From a virus: DNA of 25,879 nt. Shown piece after piece: positions 9,501 through 16,832 of this stretch (within the stretch, counting starts at the first letter, position 1; each line of letters opens with the position of its first letter). The notes beneath the pieces are model-generated. The model was not told the DNA's origin. It was given only the letters and a program-made list of their open reading frames with translations, and made no database searches. Location of the stretch: positions 1-25,879 of the IMG/VR virus record IMGVR_UViG_3300007667_000012; one strand, given 5' to 3'. The translations under genes and the position numbers were made by a program.

Positions 9501-10623
9501 TAATGGCCCTATGCGCCAAGCTAGAGCGCAGGGTGAAGCCTTGATGTCTTACTCAATAGCTGGCTCAGTGTTCTCTCTATATGCCACAGGTAACGTGACT
9601 GGTGCTATGGGACAGGACTACAAGCAGACTCGCCAAGGTGAGAACGCAGGTGGGCAAGAGCCTTACACTATTATGTTTAGTGATGGCAGTACCTTTAACT
9701 ACCGTAACTTTGACCCCTTCTCAACTCCAATTAAGATTATTGTCAATGCTTTAGAAAGAGCAGAGACACTGGCTTATAGAGAAGAGCAGGGCGAATCAAT
9801 CAACAAGTCTGAGATGGAAAAGATACAGGCTCTAGTAGCTGTTGGTGTTGGCTCTATCGCACAGTCTTTACGAGATGCAAACCTTGCCTCTGGTGTTGAT
9901 TCTGCCATGGACTTCTTTGAAGACTTAGGAGACCCAGACAGTTCAGACCAGTTGATTAAGTTTGCAGGTAGAAAGGTACAGACATTCTTGCCCAACACTT
10001 ACTACAAGTATCAGATGCTTGACAACCCTGTGCTTGGTGACCCAGTAACAATGGAGCAGTTCATCTTACAGCGTGTCAACCCTGATGACCCATTAGTGCC
10101 TAAGCAATACACCGCACTAGGTAGAGCAAGAACCCTTAGTAATCCAGTAGCTAATCTTATCTACTTTGATACGGCTACAGTTGAGGAACGTCAGCGTGGC
10201 ATCCCTGCAAAAGAAATAGAGGTAGAAAGATTCCTTTATAAACTAGCGCAGGTAGGTGACACACACTTCACAGCTTCCTACAAGATGCCTAAGTTCATGG
10301 GTGATATTGACTTACGAACTCAGATAACAAAAGACGGTATGGAAACCTACTACGACAGATGGATGCGTTATACCCACGAGTCAGGACTGATAGATGTGCT
10401 ACATGGCATGCAGGACTTACCTATGGGTACAGCTTCACAGGCAGGTATCGCTGAACAATACGCCAGGAAGTATATCAATCAGTTTAGGGAGATGGCTTTC
10501 ATGCGTTTGTTTGGTGAGGAAGCAGCAATACCACAGGAATACCGAAGTGTCTTAGAAAGGAAGATACAGGGTCAAACAGGCCAACGCTCTTCAGACAACA
10601 TAATATATAACATTGGGAATTAA
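6544..10623 (+). CDS. Internal virion protein D (T7 gp16-like) carrying an ART-like domain
   Basis: A 1359-residue protein in the T7 gp16 slot and near its size (1318). I start it at ATG 6544 because the upstream in-frame GTG at 6535 lies inside the ribosome site AGGTGACAAATATG, which resembles the sites of two early genes. Residues about 273-440 look like an ADP-ribosyltransferase of the polyvalent-protein type: VVFHRTT (His276), GFYFSRT (Tyr303), KVDIKNP, then RKAGYDGFKM and SSDQIKV (Gln435). The rest is long, helical and resembles marine gp16-like proteins (e.g. HPAMRLMGQLFFRTPVRVFEEG). No lytic transglycosylase motif like that at the T7 gp16 N-terminus is visible. The N-terminus has a short duplication, GIADAYR / GIADAFR. 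The protein should be ejected into the host with the genome. The gp16 role is firm; ART activity is inferred. Confidence 0.88.
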   Translation: MAGIADAYRASLQEEKPLGIADAFRQSQGQPQAPQGFNATYQDMGDTLYDEDLVNDVNYQKASEVIYNMNNSVDAPRLSPQDYAKYGIETMGWFNWNLPKMSLDANRISGATDEQKKAFLYMMESYDDLGVSWNGAKRFFKGVATDPTTYVGLTTFGIGLAGKEAAKQTGKLGIKELLKSSTRGGVIAGIESGVYTAVDDVNRQVVETAVSGEDIDLGRVAKSGLIGTGAGFVLGTGITAGVKRYSGQSTREIAETVDEQKLADDLPEDAGEVVFHRTTAEPFFDFIESPNSPHSHAGSKGFYFSRTADDETSVVFGGNVVEAKVDIKNPVPIQTVAMDTTAEGFTFGRVDLDYLPDDLGSVRFIDDAGQLQDVDRLSKAEINSLLKKNKLFYQVNPERLFEEDIAVIRKAGYDGFKMDAQGDKPGQVVALSSDQIKVQSFTEGGNTHLPPSSGTRSPAQKIRTDLNGVIQAIKRTVPAGKVSSLGADGVQNMDELVASVEPFKEMLRQASAKNPAELAEYLKKQELTDGQSEFLEVATSQTVSALKVKVFNLRLKQQKLDGDEALAISKQIDEIEEVIAPLDELDAAMSTITGQRLRARQESLNTGQLRGETITSLQASGLSRTEAERQWDAIFKEKLQKHERTQEMATLNAKIEEVRKSGDTAEYIKLKQQKQVKKDEFAEEVLREEGSSIYRAINKPIKVLNEIMISFVFSPATLIVNTVPSLAKTIYKPLLNNLMQDGLSATSRKKIVAEYSAMASMIPSAAKMARAAWRYEKSILTGDSARFLEEYNTIPKRYGGGILRHFPRALLATDAFFENIHYRGYAVGKATGDAMEAGVAKGLKDKELDDFVQIQTQEALTRAYAPEENAIDILMSDGISRGLKGKKLENFINNELAKNESAFVKATDQDGRDYVQDVLFKRDFSGKGAASSLAKGYEGFVNKHPAMRLMGQLFFRTPVRVFEEGIRLTPGLNMISPGFMKDLKGANGPMRQARAQGEALMSYSIAGSVFSLYATGNVTGAMGQDYKQTRQGENAGGQEPYTIMFSDGSTFNYRNFDPFSTPIKIIVNALERAETLAYREEQGESINKSEMEKIQALVAVGVGSIAQSLRDANLASGVDSAMDFFEDLGDPDSSDQLIKFAGRKVQTFLPNTYYKYQMLDNPVLGDPVTMEQFILQRVNPDDPLVPKQYTALGRARTLSNPVANLIYFDTATVEERQRGIPAKEIEVERFLYKLAQVGDTHFTASYKMPKFMGDIDLRTQITKDGMETYYDRWMRYTHESGLIDVLHGMQDLPMGTASQAGIAEQYARKYINQFREMAFMRLFGEEAAIPQEYRSVLERKIQGQTGQRSSDNIIYNIGN

Positions 10624-10628
10624 TAACT

Positions 10629-13148
10629 ATGCCTTATGCAAATAATAAGTACACAGCAGACGGGAGTACGGCCACGTTTAGTGTGGCCTTTCCGTATTTA
10701 TCAGAGGGAGATTTAGTTGTATCAGTTGATGGTGTAGTTAAAACATTAACGACTGACTACACCGTCCCCTCCACAAGCCAGATAACCTTCAACACACCCC
10801 CTGCAAATGGAACTGTTGTCGAGCTAAAGCGAAGCTCTAACCAGTCAGCACGACTTGTAGACTACACAGCAGGGGCAATCTTTAAGGAGTCTGACCTAGA
10901 CACCGATGGTCTCCAGACATTCTACATGGCACAGGAAGCTATTGATGCGACTGAAGATGCGCTAAGGGTTAACAGTATTAACAAATATAATGCTGGTGCT
11001 AGGGTGATTACTAACCTGGCTGACCCTGTAGATTTGACTGATGCAGTTAGCTTAGGATTCATTAGTCCTAACTTAACTAACATCGGTACAGTCGCAGGTA
11101 TCTCTGGTGATGTTACAACGGTGGCAGGTATCTCTGCTAACGTAACTAGTGTGGTAGGAAATGAATCTAACATCAATGCTGTACAAGCTAATGCAGCTAA
11201 CATCAATGCTGTTGTAAGCAATGAATCTAACATAAACAATTGTGCAGCCAACTCTAATGCAATTGCGGTAGTCGCTACAAACCAGACAAACATTGTTACA
11301 GTTGCTGGTAGTATTGCTGATGTAAACAAGTATGTAGATACTTACTCCACAGGCGGTACAGCCCCCTCTAGTCCCACTGTAGGTGACCTATGGTTCGACA
11401 CTACAGTGCAGGTACTTAAGGTTTACACCAGTGGTGGTTGGCAACATGCTTCATCAGCTATATCAACTTCTTCTACGCGCCTCAGCTACACTGTAGGAAC
11501 AAACTCAGGGACATACACTTCAGGGTCATTAACAACTTTCCCTGTGTCTTATGATTCAGGGTTTATTGATGTGTACCTGAACGGTGTTAAGTTGATTAAT
11601 GTAACAGACTTCACAGCCACTAACGGCACTGAGGTAGTATTAGGAACGGCTGCAACGGCAGGGGATGTTGTAGACTTTGTTGCGTATGGTAACCAGATAC
11701 TTACTGATGTAACCACGCTGTCACCGTATGCTACTCAGATAGGCACACTGGCTACCAACATTAGTGACATCAATACTACAGCGACTAACATAAGCAATGT
11801 AAACGCAGTAGGTGGCGACATAGCTAATGTAAATACTGTAGCTTCAGCCTCAACTAATATAGGAACAGTCGTTACTAACATCAGTGACGTTAACACAGTT
11901 GCCACTAATATAAACAATGTTAACGTAGTAGGTGGAGACATAACTAATGTTAATACTGTGGCAGGGGATGCAACTAACATTGGAATTGTTGCCACAAATA
12001 TATCTGATATAAATGCACTTGGGCCACAGGCAACTAATATTGCTGCGGTGGGTGCAAATATTACTAGTATAAATGCAGTTTATTCTGATTTAAATACCAT
12101 TGGAATTGTTGCTACTGATATAGCCAATGTGAATGCTGTAGGGGCATCTATAGCTAATGTGAATACAGTTGCTACTAACATGTCTGATGTAACTGCTGTA
12201 GCCGCAGCTGCCTCTGACATTGGAACTGTGGCTACTAACATTAATAGTGTTTTTACTGCCGCAAGTAATATTAGTAATATAAATGCTACAGCGGGTAACT
12301 ACTCAAACATTAATACAGTTGCTACTAACATTACCGATGTTAATACAGTTGCTACTAGTATTACTGACGTAACTGCTGTAGCTGCTGATGCCTCTGACAT
12401 TGGAACTGTTGCGACTAGCATGAGCAGTGTTAATAACTGTTCGGGGAATCTAAGTAGTATTATTAATGTTGCAAATAACGGAACTAACATCACTACAGTT
12501 GCCAATGACATAGCTAACATTAACTCCATTGCTAACCCTAACCCAATTCTTATAGAAACTTTTGAAGAACTTATAGGGCATACAGCCTTAAGTGCTACTT
12601 CTACTATCTTAGCCGAGTGGCTTACTACTCAGACTGTAACCTCTATATACGGGGCAGCACAGTTAACCCCACAGGCTACAATGACAAGACAAGTAACTGT
12701 GGTTCCTGGCTCAAAGCTGACACTGAATATAAATTGTTATTCCTCAGGTAATCCCATGTTTATTAATATAGGGACATCATCAGGGGGTGGTCAGATATAT
12801 AATTCTAGCCATAGCACAGATGTTTGGGCTGCGGTTGATATTCCAGCAGGGGTAACCAGTATTTATGTGCAAATTAAAAATAACTCTTACTCCGCCACCT
12901 TTAGATTTTCAGGAATAGGGTTGTATAACACGGAGTTTGATTCTGACTATAACCCTAAGATTCTTGCCTTCAATAAACACGGGAGCTACATTAGTTTTGC
13001 TAACGATAATGATTATAGTGTGTTAAGCAAAGATTCTAATACTAAGTATATTTTGCCTGTGATACCTACTGGCCAGACAGCGTATTATGCGACTCTCACC
13101 ACATCAGCATACAGACAAAACCTCATGTTAATTGCGGAGAAACCCTAA
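10629..13148 (+). CDS. Tail fibre protein with T7 gp17-type N-terminus
   Basis: An 839-residue protein. Residues 1-115 match the T7 tail fibre N-terminal attachment domain (ANNKYTADGSTATFSVAFPY ... LKRSSNQSARLVDYTAGAIF ... FYMAQEAIDATED). Residues about 148-234 and 360-638 consist of degenerate units of roughly 8-11 residues such as TNISDVNTVA and TNINNVNVVGGDI, expected to form a long fibrous shaft. Between them (about 240-355) is a small domain with PTVGDLWFDTTVQVLKVY, common in phage fibres. The C-terminal 200 residues (from ILIETFEELIGH) lack repeats and look like a beta-rich receptor-binding tip ending ...LMLIAEKP. The N-terminal domain docks on the gp11/gp12 tail. It is much longer than T7 gp17 (553). 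No strong ribosome site precedes ATG 10629; its stop overlaps the next ATG. Confidence 0.92.
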   Translation: MPYANNKYTADGSTATFSVAFPYLSEGDLVVSVDGVVKTLTTDYTVPSTSQITFNTPPANGTVVELKRSSNQSARLVDYTAGAIFKESDLDTDGLQTFYMAQEAIDATEDALRVNSINKYNAGARVITNLADPVDLTDAVSLGFISPNLTNIGTVAGISGDVTTVAGISANVTSVVGNESNINAVQANAANINAVVSNESNINNCAANSNAIAVVATNQTNIVTVAGSIADVNKYVDTYSTGGTAPSSPTVGDLWFDTTVQVLKVYTSGGWQHASSAISTSSTRLSYTVGTNSGTYTSGSLTTFPVSYDSGFIDVYLNGVKLINVTDFTATNGTEVVLGTAATAGDVVDFVAYGNQILTDVTTLSPYATQIGTLATNISDINTTATNISNVNAVGGDIANVNTVASASTNIGTVVTNISDVNTVATNINNVNVVGGDITNVNTVAGDATNIGIVATNISDINALGPQATNIAAVGANITSINAVYSDLNTIGIVATDIANVNAVGASIANVNTVATNMSDVTAVAAAASDIGTVATNINSVFTAASNISNINATAGNYSNINTVATNITDVNTVATSITDVTAVAADASDIGTVATSMSSVNNCSGNLSSIINVANNGTNITTVANDIANINSIANPNPILIETFEELIGHTALSATSTILAEWLTTQTVTSIYGAAQLTPQATMTRQVTVVPGSKLTLNINCYSSGNPMFINIGTSSGGGQIYNSSHSTDVWAAVDIPAGVTSIYVQIKNNSYSATFRFSGIGLYNTEFDSDYNPKILAFNKHGSYISFANDNDYSVLSKDSNTKYILPVIPTGQTAYYATLTTSAYRQNLMLIAEKP
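11071..12540 (+). repeat. Degenerate coding repeats of the tail-fibre shaft
   Basis: Short coding units such as 'actaacattagtgacatcaa' recur with variation from about 11071 to 11329 and 11735 to 12540. A longer near-copy is visible: 12181-12240 and 12361-12420 align without gaps at exactly 180 bp offset with 51 of 60 bases identical by my count. This is internal to the fibre gene and points to expansion by unequal recombination. Confidence 0.8.
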
Positions 13149-13489
13149 TGATATTTATTACTAAAGGTGCGCCCCGCCTCGAAGGGGCCTCCGTTGAGTC
13201 TGTCACTCAGGACTACATTGATTCTGAGTGGCCACAATGGATGAGAGAACGGTCTATCCGTAAGAATGACGGTGAGTTCAACACTTACATGGAACAGTGG
13301 GAAGCTGATACAGAGACTAACAGAGCCAACGAAGCCTTTAACATTCAGTTAGATATATATCGTAAGACTCTGGCTGCTCTTGAAGATACCTCTATTGATG
13401 ACGAACTACGCGCTTATCACCAGAGTTTTATTGATAAGACACCAGCAGAAGTCGTTGAGTTTCATAATTCAGAAGCAGGGGGTGAATAA
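13148..13489 (+). CDS. Unrecognised protein directly after the tail fibre
   Basis: A 113-residue protein, translationally coupled to the fibre gene (TAATG) and to the next ORF (AATAATG). It is acidic and Trp-rich, with a segment SEWPQWMRERSIRKNDGEFN followed by helix-like TYMEQWEADTETNRANEAFN. There is no signal peptide or membrane span. Position suggests a fibre chaperone or an accessory fibre component, but I do not recognise the family. The start overlaps the fibre stop, which makes this ATG convincing. Confidence 0.75.
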   Translation: MIFITKGAPRLEGASVESVTQDYIDSEWPQWMRERSIRKNDGEFNTYMEQWEADTETNRANEAFNIQLDIYRKTLAALEDTSIDDELRAYHQSFIDKTPAEVVEFHNSEAGGE

Positions 13490-13896
13490 TGTCTAGAGCA
13501 AGAGATTTAGCAGATGTATGGAATACAGGACAGCTTGTTGACATAACATCGTCATTTACTAGGAACTCTGCGTGGACTAAATCAGGAACTGAAAGGGTGC
13601 TTCATGACCCCTCAAGTGGTTTGGTATACTATAATTTGGGTTTATATATAGATGCTACTGATATTGCTGCCTCTGGTGAGTATGATGAGTGGTTGCAACC
13701 CTTAGATAACGACGTTATATACACAATCGCTTCAGCTTACAGGCCGTCAGAGCAGTTCATTACTAGTACCATCACGGGAGTATACGATAATACCGTAGTA
13801 GCCTTTGCTTCTAATGGAGATGTTACAGTATCTTCCCCCCAGAACTGGGAGAGCGCACGTTTCAGAATCTACATAAACGGTTGGTATAAAATTTAA
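13489..13896 (+). CDS. Short putative fibre-associated protein (MSRARDLAD start)
   Basis: A 135-residue protein beginning MSRARDLADVWNTGQLVDIT. The MSRAR(D)xA(D/N) start is often seen at the N-terminus of fibre and structural proteins of marine phages. The remainder is rich in Ser, Thr, Tyr and Trp, looks beta-structured, and ends FRIYINGWYKI. It lies 1 nt in overlap with the preceding ORF and directly after the main fibre gene, so a small receptor-binding or fibre-decorating protein is plausible. No catalytic motif is visible. Function is inferred from start motif and context only. Confidence 0.7.
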   Translation: MSRARDLADVWNTGQLVDITSSFTRNSAWTKSGTERVLHDPSSGLVYYNLGLYIDATDIAASGEYDEWLQPLDNDVIYTIASAYRPSEQFITSTITGVYDNTVVAFASNGDVTVSSPQNWESARFRIYINGWYKI

Positions 13897-13913
13897 CTAT
13901 AGGACACTTTATT

Positions 13914-14186
13914 ATGTCAAAAGATTCATGGTACTTAAATAAGAGTGTCCCTGTAACATTTGTGTTTGCCTTAGCGACTCAAGCCATAGCACTCGTATGG
14001 TTTTTTGCTGAGTTAGACTCAGGTATTGCAGCCAACAATAAACAAGTAACACAGCATGAAACACGGTTAGCACAGCTAGAGAATCTCGTACAAGGACAGG
14101 CGGTTTCTCTAGCTAGGATAGATGCAAACATTAGCCACATCAGGGCTACTGTAGACCGTGTGTTAAGCGAGAGGCCACCCAGGTAA
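13914..14186 (+). CDS. Small membrane protein with coiled coil, probable lysis or inner-membrane protein
   Basis: A 90-residue protein with a hydrophobic segment at residues about 11-34 (VPVTFVFALATQAIALVWFF) followed by a heptad-like region (ETRLAQLENLVQ ... VDRVLSERPPR). One N-terminal membrane anchor plus a coiled coil is the architecture of i-spanins (Rz-like) and of some holin accessory proteins. It precedes two secreted proteins and a holin, which supports a lysis role, but no partner lipoprotein (o-spanin lipobox) is evident. The ATG follows TATAGGA. The stop overlaps the next start (AATG). Confidence 0.72.
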   Translation: MSKDSWYLNKSVPVTFVFALATQAIALVWFFAELDSGIAANNKQVTQHETRLAQLENLVQGQAVSLARIDANISHIRATVDRVLSERPPR

Positions 14187-14812
14187 TGCCTTGGGTACTA
14201 CTCCTATTCTTCATTTCTAGTTTATCCTACGCAACAAATTCACAGGAAGGCTCCCTCAATAGTTTCACAGGAGAGGGGGCTACTGTGTCTTCTAACAATA
14301 ACACCACAGATACATCAACATCGAATACCTACAACGGTGCTGGGTCATCCAGTGAGATACCAGTAGGTTCAGCGATAAGTCCATCTTACATGAGTAACGG
14401 TATGGACACTTGTCTCAAAGGAACTGGAGGTTCCTTACAGACTGTGGGCGTAGGGTTCTCTAGTGGTGGCTACGAGGTTGACCCTAACTGTGACAGGCGC
14501 AGGGATGCAAAACTGTTATCAGACTTAGGTATGAAGGTGAGCGCAGTGGCTAGGTTATGCCAGTCGCTTGACGTATGGAAGGCCATGTTTATCTCTGGCA
14601 CACCATGCCCCATCTTATCTAATGGTAAACTTGTAGTTGGCAAAAGAGCATTCTTAGTAATGAAGAGACAACCAGAAACATACATCCCAGATTACAGTAA
14701 GAAAACTAAAGACTGGTACAACACTTTACTTAACATAGGCGGGGGAGAAGCTACAGATGAAGAAGATGATAATACCTCTATTAGTGCTAAGTTCCGTAGC
14801 TCACTCAGATGA
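14186..14812 (+). CDS. Secreted Cys-containing protein of marine podoviruses, function unknown
   Basis: A 208-residue protein with an N-terminal signal sequence (PWVLLLFFISSLSYA, likely cut before TNSQ). A low-complexity Asn/Ser/Thr stretch (residues about 34-56) is followed by a conserved-looking domain: SAISPSYMSNGMDTC (Cys76), GYEVDPNCDRRR (Cys102), KVSAVARLCQ (Cys125) and MFISGTPCP (Cys141). I recall the same pattern (APSY..G.DTC ... NCER ... CQ ... AGTPCP) from unannotated proteins of marine T7-like phages. Four cysteines in the mature part suggest two periplasmic disulfides. It overlaps the previous gene by 1 nt and the next by 56 nt. A role in lysis or envelope modification is possible but unproven. 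Confidence 0.78.
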   Translation: MPWVLLLFFISSLSYATNSQEGSLNSFTGEGATVSSNNNTTDTSTSNTYNGAGSSSEIPVGSAISPSYMSNGMDTCLKGTGGSLQTVGVGFSSGGYEVDPNCDRRRDAKLLSDLGMKVSAVARLCQSLDVWKAMFISGTPCPILSNGKLVVGKRAFLVMKRQPETYIPDYSKKTKDWYNTLLNIGGGEATDEEDDNTSISAKFRSSLR

Positions 14813-15590
14813 ATACGATGCGCTCCTAGAATCTAGCCAAGCCATAGTAGACCAGATTACACAAGGGGTCTTACTAGTAGGTGCTGCTACAGAATATGCA
14901 CACCATGGCGATGCTCTGTCATCAGGAACGCTATCAGACACCGCTCACATCTCTTCTGAGCAACTTCAGGCTTACAATGATGCACTCTATGGCATGAACA
15001 CTTATTTGCCTTACGGGGACATACAGGAGGTTCTAGAGGGTAAGGCGATGGGTGAGCTAGAGTTAATGGACAACGCCATCGAGACCTTCACCGAAGTTGT
15101 GGTGGACATGATAGCTGTACAGCAGGTGGCGGAGATTGCCTCTGAAGCACAGACTCCACAGGAAGAAGCTGAGGTACAAGAGTTTGTTACAGCTAATGTA
15201 GAAGTGCTTACTATCGACCAGGAAGAAGTAGATACATACAACCAGGCTGTCGATGACATAGAGACACACGCTAACAATGCCTCTGCGTTCCTAGCAGTTG
15301 CAGGTAATGAGCAAGCTGTAGAGTTCCTAGAGCAAGGCATCGAGAACGCTAACACAACCGCAGAGCAGACTAACATCTTCTATGATGCAAATGCTCAGTG
15401 GGTAGCTATGGGATATAATACAACAAGGAACCTGACAGCAGTGTACCTCAACGGGCAGAACTTTGGGTTAGACCTATACGCAACTGAGGCTGACATATTG
15501 GCAGCAGGGAGCGAATCAGAGTTCTTCCAGACTAGCCCAGTGGCTTTAGGCTATGAGTGCTTCATGAACCAAACGGAATGTGAAATATGA
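14757..15590 (+). CDS. Secreted acidic protein overlapping the preceding gene, function unknown
   Basis: A 277-residue protein with a short signal peptide (MKKMIIPLLVLSSVAHS, likely cut before DEYD). The ATG at 14757 has GGGGGAG nine bases upstream, so the start is well supported even though it lies 56 nt inside the previous gene in another frame. The mature part is strongly acidic, helix-like and rich in Glu, Ala and Gln (e.g. AEIASEAQTPQEEAEVQEFV), with only two cysteines near the C-terminus (YECFMNQTECEI). No lipobox or catalytic motif is visible. Placement with a second secreted protein between membrane proteins suggests an envelope function during lysis. Confidence 0.77.
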   Translation: MKKMIIPLLVLSSVAHSDEYDALLESSQAIVDQITQGVLLVGAATEYAHHGDALSSGTLSDTAHISSEQLQAYNDALYGMNTYLPYGDIQEVLEGKAMGELELMDNAIETFTEVVVDMIAVQQVAEIASEAQTPQEEAEVQEFVTANVEVLTIDQEEVDTYNQAVDDIETHANNASAFLAVAGNEQAVEFLEQGIENANTTAEQTNIFYDANAQWVAMGYNTTRNLTAVYLNGQNFGLDLYATEADILAAGSESEFFQTSPVALGYECFMNQTECEI

Positions 15591-16069
15591 GCCTAGAGAA
15601 TACTGAACTAAAAATAGGGAACACTTCATTCAAAGGTATATGGATAGCCATTGTCTTGACGATAGGCACGAGTATCGGGGGAACCGTCTGGACGGCATCA
15701 AGTCTGTACTCAAGGCTTGAGACTGTAGAGGCTGTAAAGATACCTAACATCAAACCTGTTACAGAAAGAGTGACTCTAATAGAGCAACGATTGCAGGACA
15801 ACGATGTGGGTCAATTAAAGGCTAAATTAGCCACTTTAGGGACACACCTAGAGACTATACTAACCCAACAAGAAAAGCTCTTAGAAATCAAAGCAGAGCT
15901 TTCTGAGCTATCCAAAGAGATAGAGGCTATGAAAGCTGTTGTTAAGCAGGGAGAACTTATTGCTGACAGCATGGGTGATGTGGATACACGGATGAATAAA
16001 CTAACTAAAGAAATAGAGGACTTGTGGCAGGGTATGAACTACCTGAATGCAAGCCCCTTACAGAGGTAA
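15587..16069 (+). CDS. Single-span membrane protein with long coiled coil (spanin-like architecture)
   Basis: A 160-residue protein with a transmembrane segment at residues about 17-41 (GIWIAIVLTIGTSIGGTVWT) and a long heptad-rich tail (VTERVTLIEQRLQDND ... LLEIKAELSELSKEIEAMK ... MNKLTKEIEDLW). It starts in an ATGA overlap with the secreted acidic protein and ends 3 nt before the holin. The architecture fits an i-spanin or a structural membrane protein; T7 Rz (gp18.5) is similar in size but sits between the terminase genes. No Rz1-like lipoprotein is nested in it. It shares architecture with the protein at 13914-14186, so one may be an accessory of the other. Confidence 0.75.
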   Translation: MSLENTELKIGNTSFKGIWIAIVLTIGTSIGGTVWTASSLYSRLETVEAVKIPNIKPVTERVTLIEQRLQDNDVGQLKAKLATLGTHLETILTQQEKLLEIKAELSELSKEIEAMKAVVKQGELIADSMGDVDTRMNKLTKEIEDLWQGMNYLNASPLQR

Positions 16070-16072
16070 ACT

Positions 16073-16471
16073 ATGTTACAGCAATTAATTGGCCCCGTAT
16101 CGGGATTACTAGATAAGTTTATAGAGGACAAAGACAAGAAGAATGCTATTGCTTTTGAACTATCGACCATGGCTGAAAAGCATGCACAGGCACTTGCGAA
16201 AGCGCAGCTTGAAGTTAATAAGACGGAAGCGGCACATAAAAACTTATTTGTTGCGGGTTGGAGACCTGCTGTGGGATGGGTATGTGTCCTTGGTATGGCG
16301 AGTAACTTTATGGTTATCCCACTGGCAAACTTTGCGCTTGCTCTGGTTGAATCTACGGTTGTGGTTCCAATCCTTGATTTGACTCAGATGATGCCTGTGC
16401 TTATGGGTATGCTTGGGTTAGGCGCAATGCGAACAGTAGAGAAAGCCAAAGGCGTTCAACGGGAGAGATAA
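16073..16471 (+). CDS. Holin of the 3TM (GTA holin) type
   Basis: A 132-residue protein. A charged helical N-terminus (FIEDKDKKNAIAFELSTMAEK ... KAQLEVNKTEA) is followed by FVAGWRPAVGWVC, hydrophobic spans, and the C-terminal signature MLGLGAMRTVEKAKG. This order (RPxxGW, then GMLGLGxxRTxEKxxG) is the signature of the three-transmembrane holin family named after gene-transfer-agent release (Holin_3TM). It permeabilises the inner membrane at lysis. It sits immediately before the small terminase, as the holin (gp17.5) does in T7, which supports the call. No endolysin is seen in this window. Confidence 0.9.
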   Translation: MLQQLIGPVSGLLDKFIEDKDKKNAIAFELSTMAEKHAQALAKAQLEVNKTEAAHKNLFVAGWRPAVGWVCVLGMASNFMVIPLANFALALVESTVVVPILDLTQMMPVLMGMLGLGAMRTVEKAKGVQRER

Positions 16472-16472
16472 C

Positions 16473-16688
16473 ATGAAGAAAGATTCTAAGCTAGAAGAAC
16501 TCCATGAGTTATTGGCAACAATACTATTGGATAAGATAAGAGACCCTGAGTGTAAATCAGCAGAGCTTAACGTAGCCCGTCAGTTCCTGAAGGACAATGA
16601 CGTTACAGCTATCCCTACTGATGAGAATGCCCTAGCACAACTGCTAGAGGACTTACCTTTCGATTCAGACACAACACAAATCCAGTAA
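16473..16688 (+). CDS. terS: Probable small terminase subunit (T7 gp18-like)
   Basis: A 71-residue protein, short compared with T7 gp18 (89). The sequence LEELHELLATILLDKIRDPE ... SAELNVARQFLKDNDVTAIP matches the pattern common in marine T7-like small terminases (L..LH..LA..L.......ta..LnvARqFLKdNgi). The subunit recognises concatemeric DNA and recruits the large subunit for packaging. It lies 1 nt after the holin and about 0.4 kb before the large terminase, as in T7. The start ATG has GGGAGAGATAAC upstream. The acidic C-terminus (LEDLPFDSDTTQIQ) could contact the large subunit. Confidence 0.8.
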   Translation: MKKDSKLEELHELLATILLDKIRDPECKSAELNVARQFLKDNDVTAIPTDENALAQLLEDLPFDSDTTQIQ

Positions 16689-16697
16689 GGAATACCT

Positions 16698-16829
16698 ATG
16701 TCTTTATATAAGAACATGCAGATTAGAAAGAAGAAGGGCATCAGTCGCTCTAAGAAGAAAAGCACTATTGACCCTAAAGTCTACGCAAAGATGAAAGCCA
16801 AGAAGGGTGGCTTCAAGAAGAAGGGGTAA
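16698..16829 (+). CDS. 43-residue very basic protein between the terminase genes
   Basis: ATG at 16698 preceded by AAGGAAT, TAA at 16827. The product begins MSLYKNMQIRKKKGISRSKK and ends KMKAKKGGFKKKG; about 40 per cent of residues are Lys or Arg. Small Lys-rich proteins of this type (KKK..SRSKKKSTI...YAKMKAKKGGF) occur at this place in other marine podoviruses as I recall. A nucleic-acid-binding or DNA-condensing role is suggested by charge only. It lies 9 nt after terS and 3 nt before the next gene, so it belongs to the packaging operon. Confidence 0.72.
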   Translation: MSLYKNMQIRKKKGISRSKKKSTIDPKVYAKMKAKKGGFKKKG

Positions 16830-16832
16830 GTT

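Noticed and set aside
10922-12529. Minus-strand ORFs of 76-135 codons opposite the tail fibre
   Set aside because: They are by-products of the repeat codons on the + strand (low-complexity Val/Leu/Ala/Thr) and have no ribosome sites.
10976-12540. CRISPR-like periodicity
   Set aside because: The periodic units are coding, vary continuously and lack constant repeats with unique spacers; they belong to the fibre shaft.
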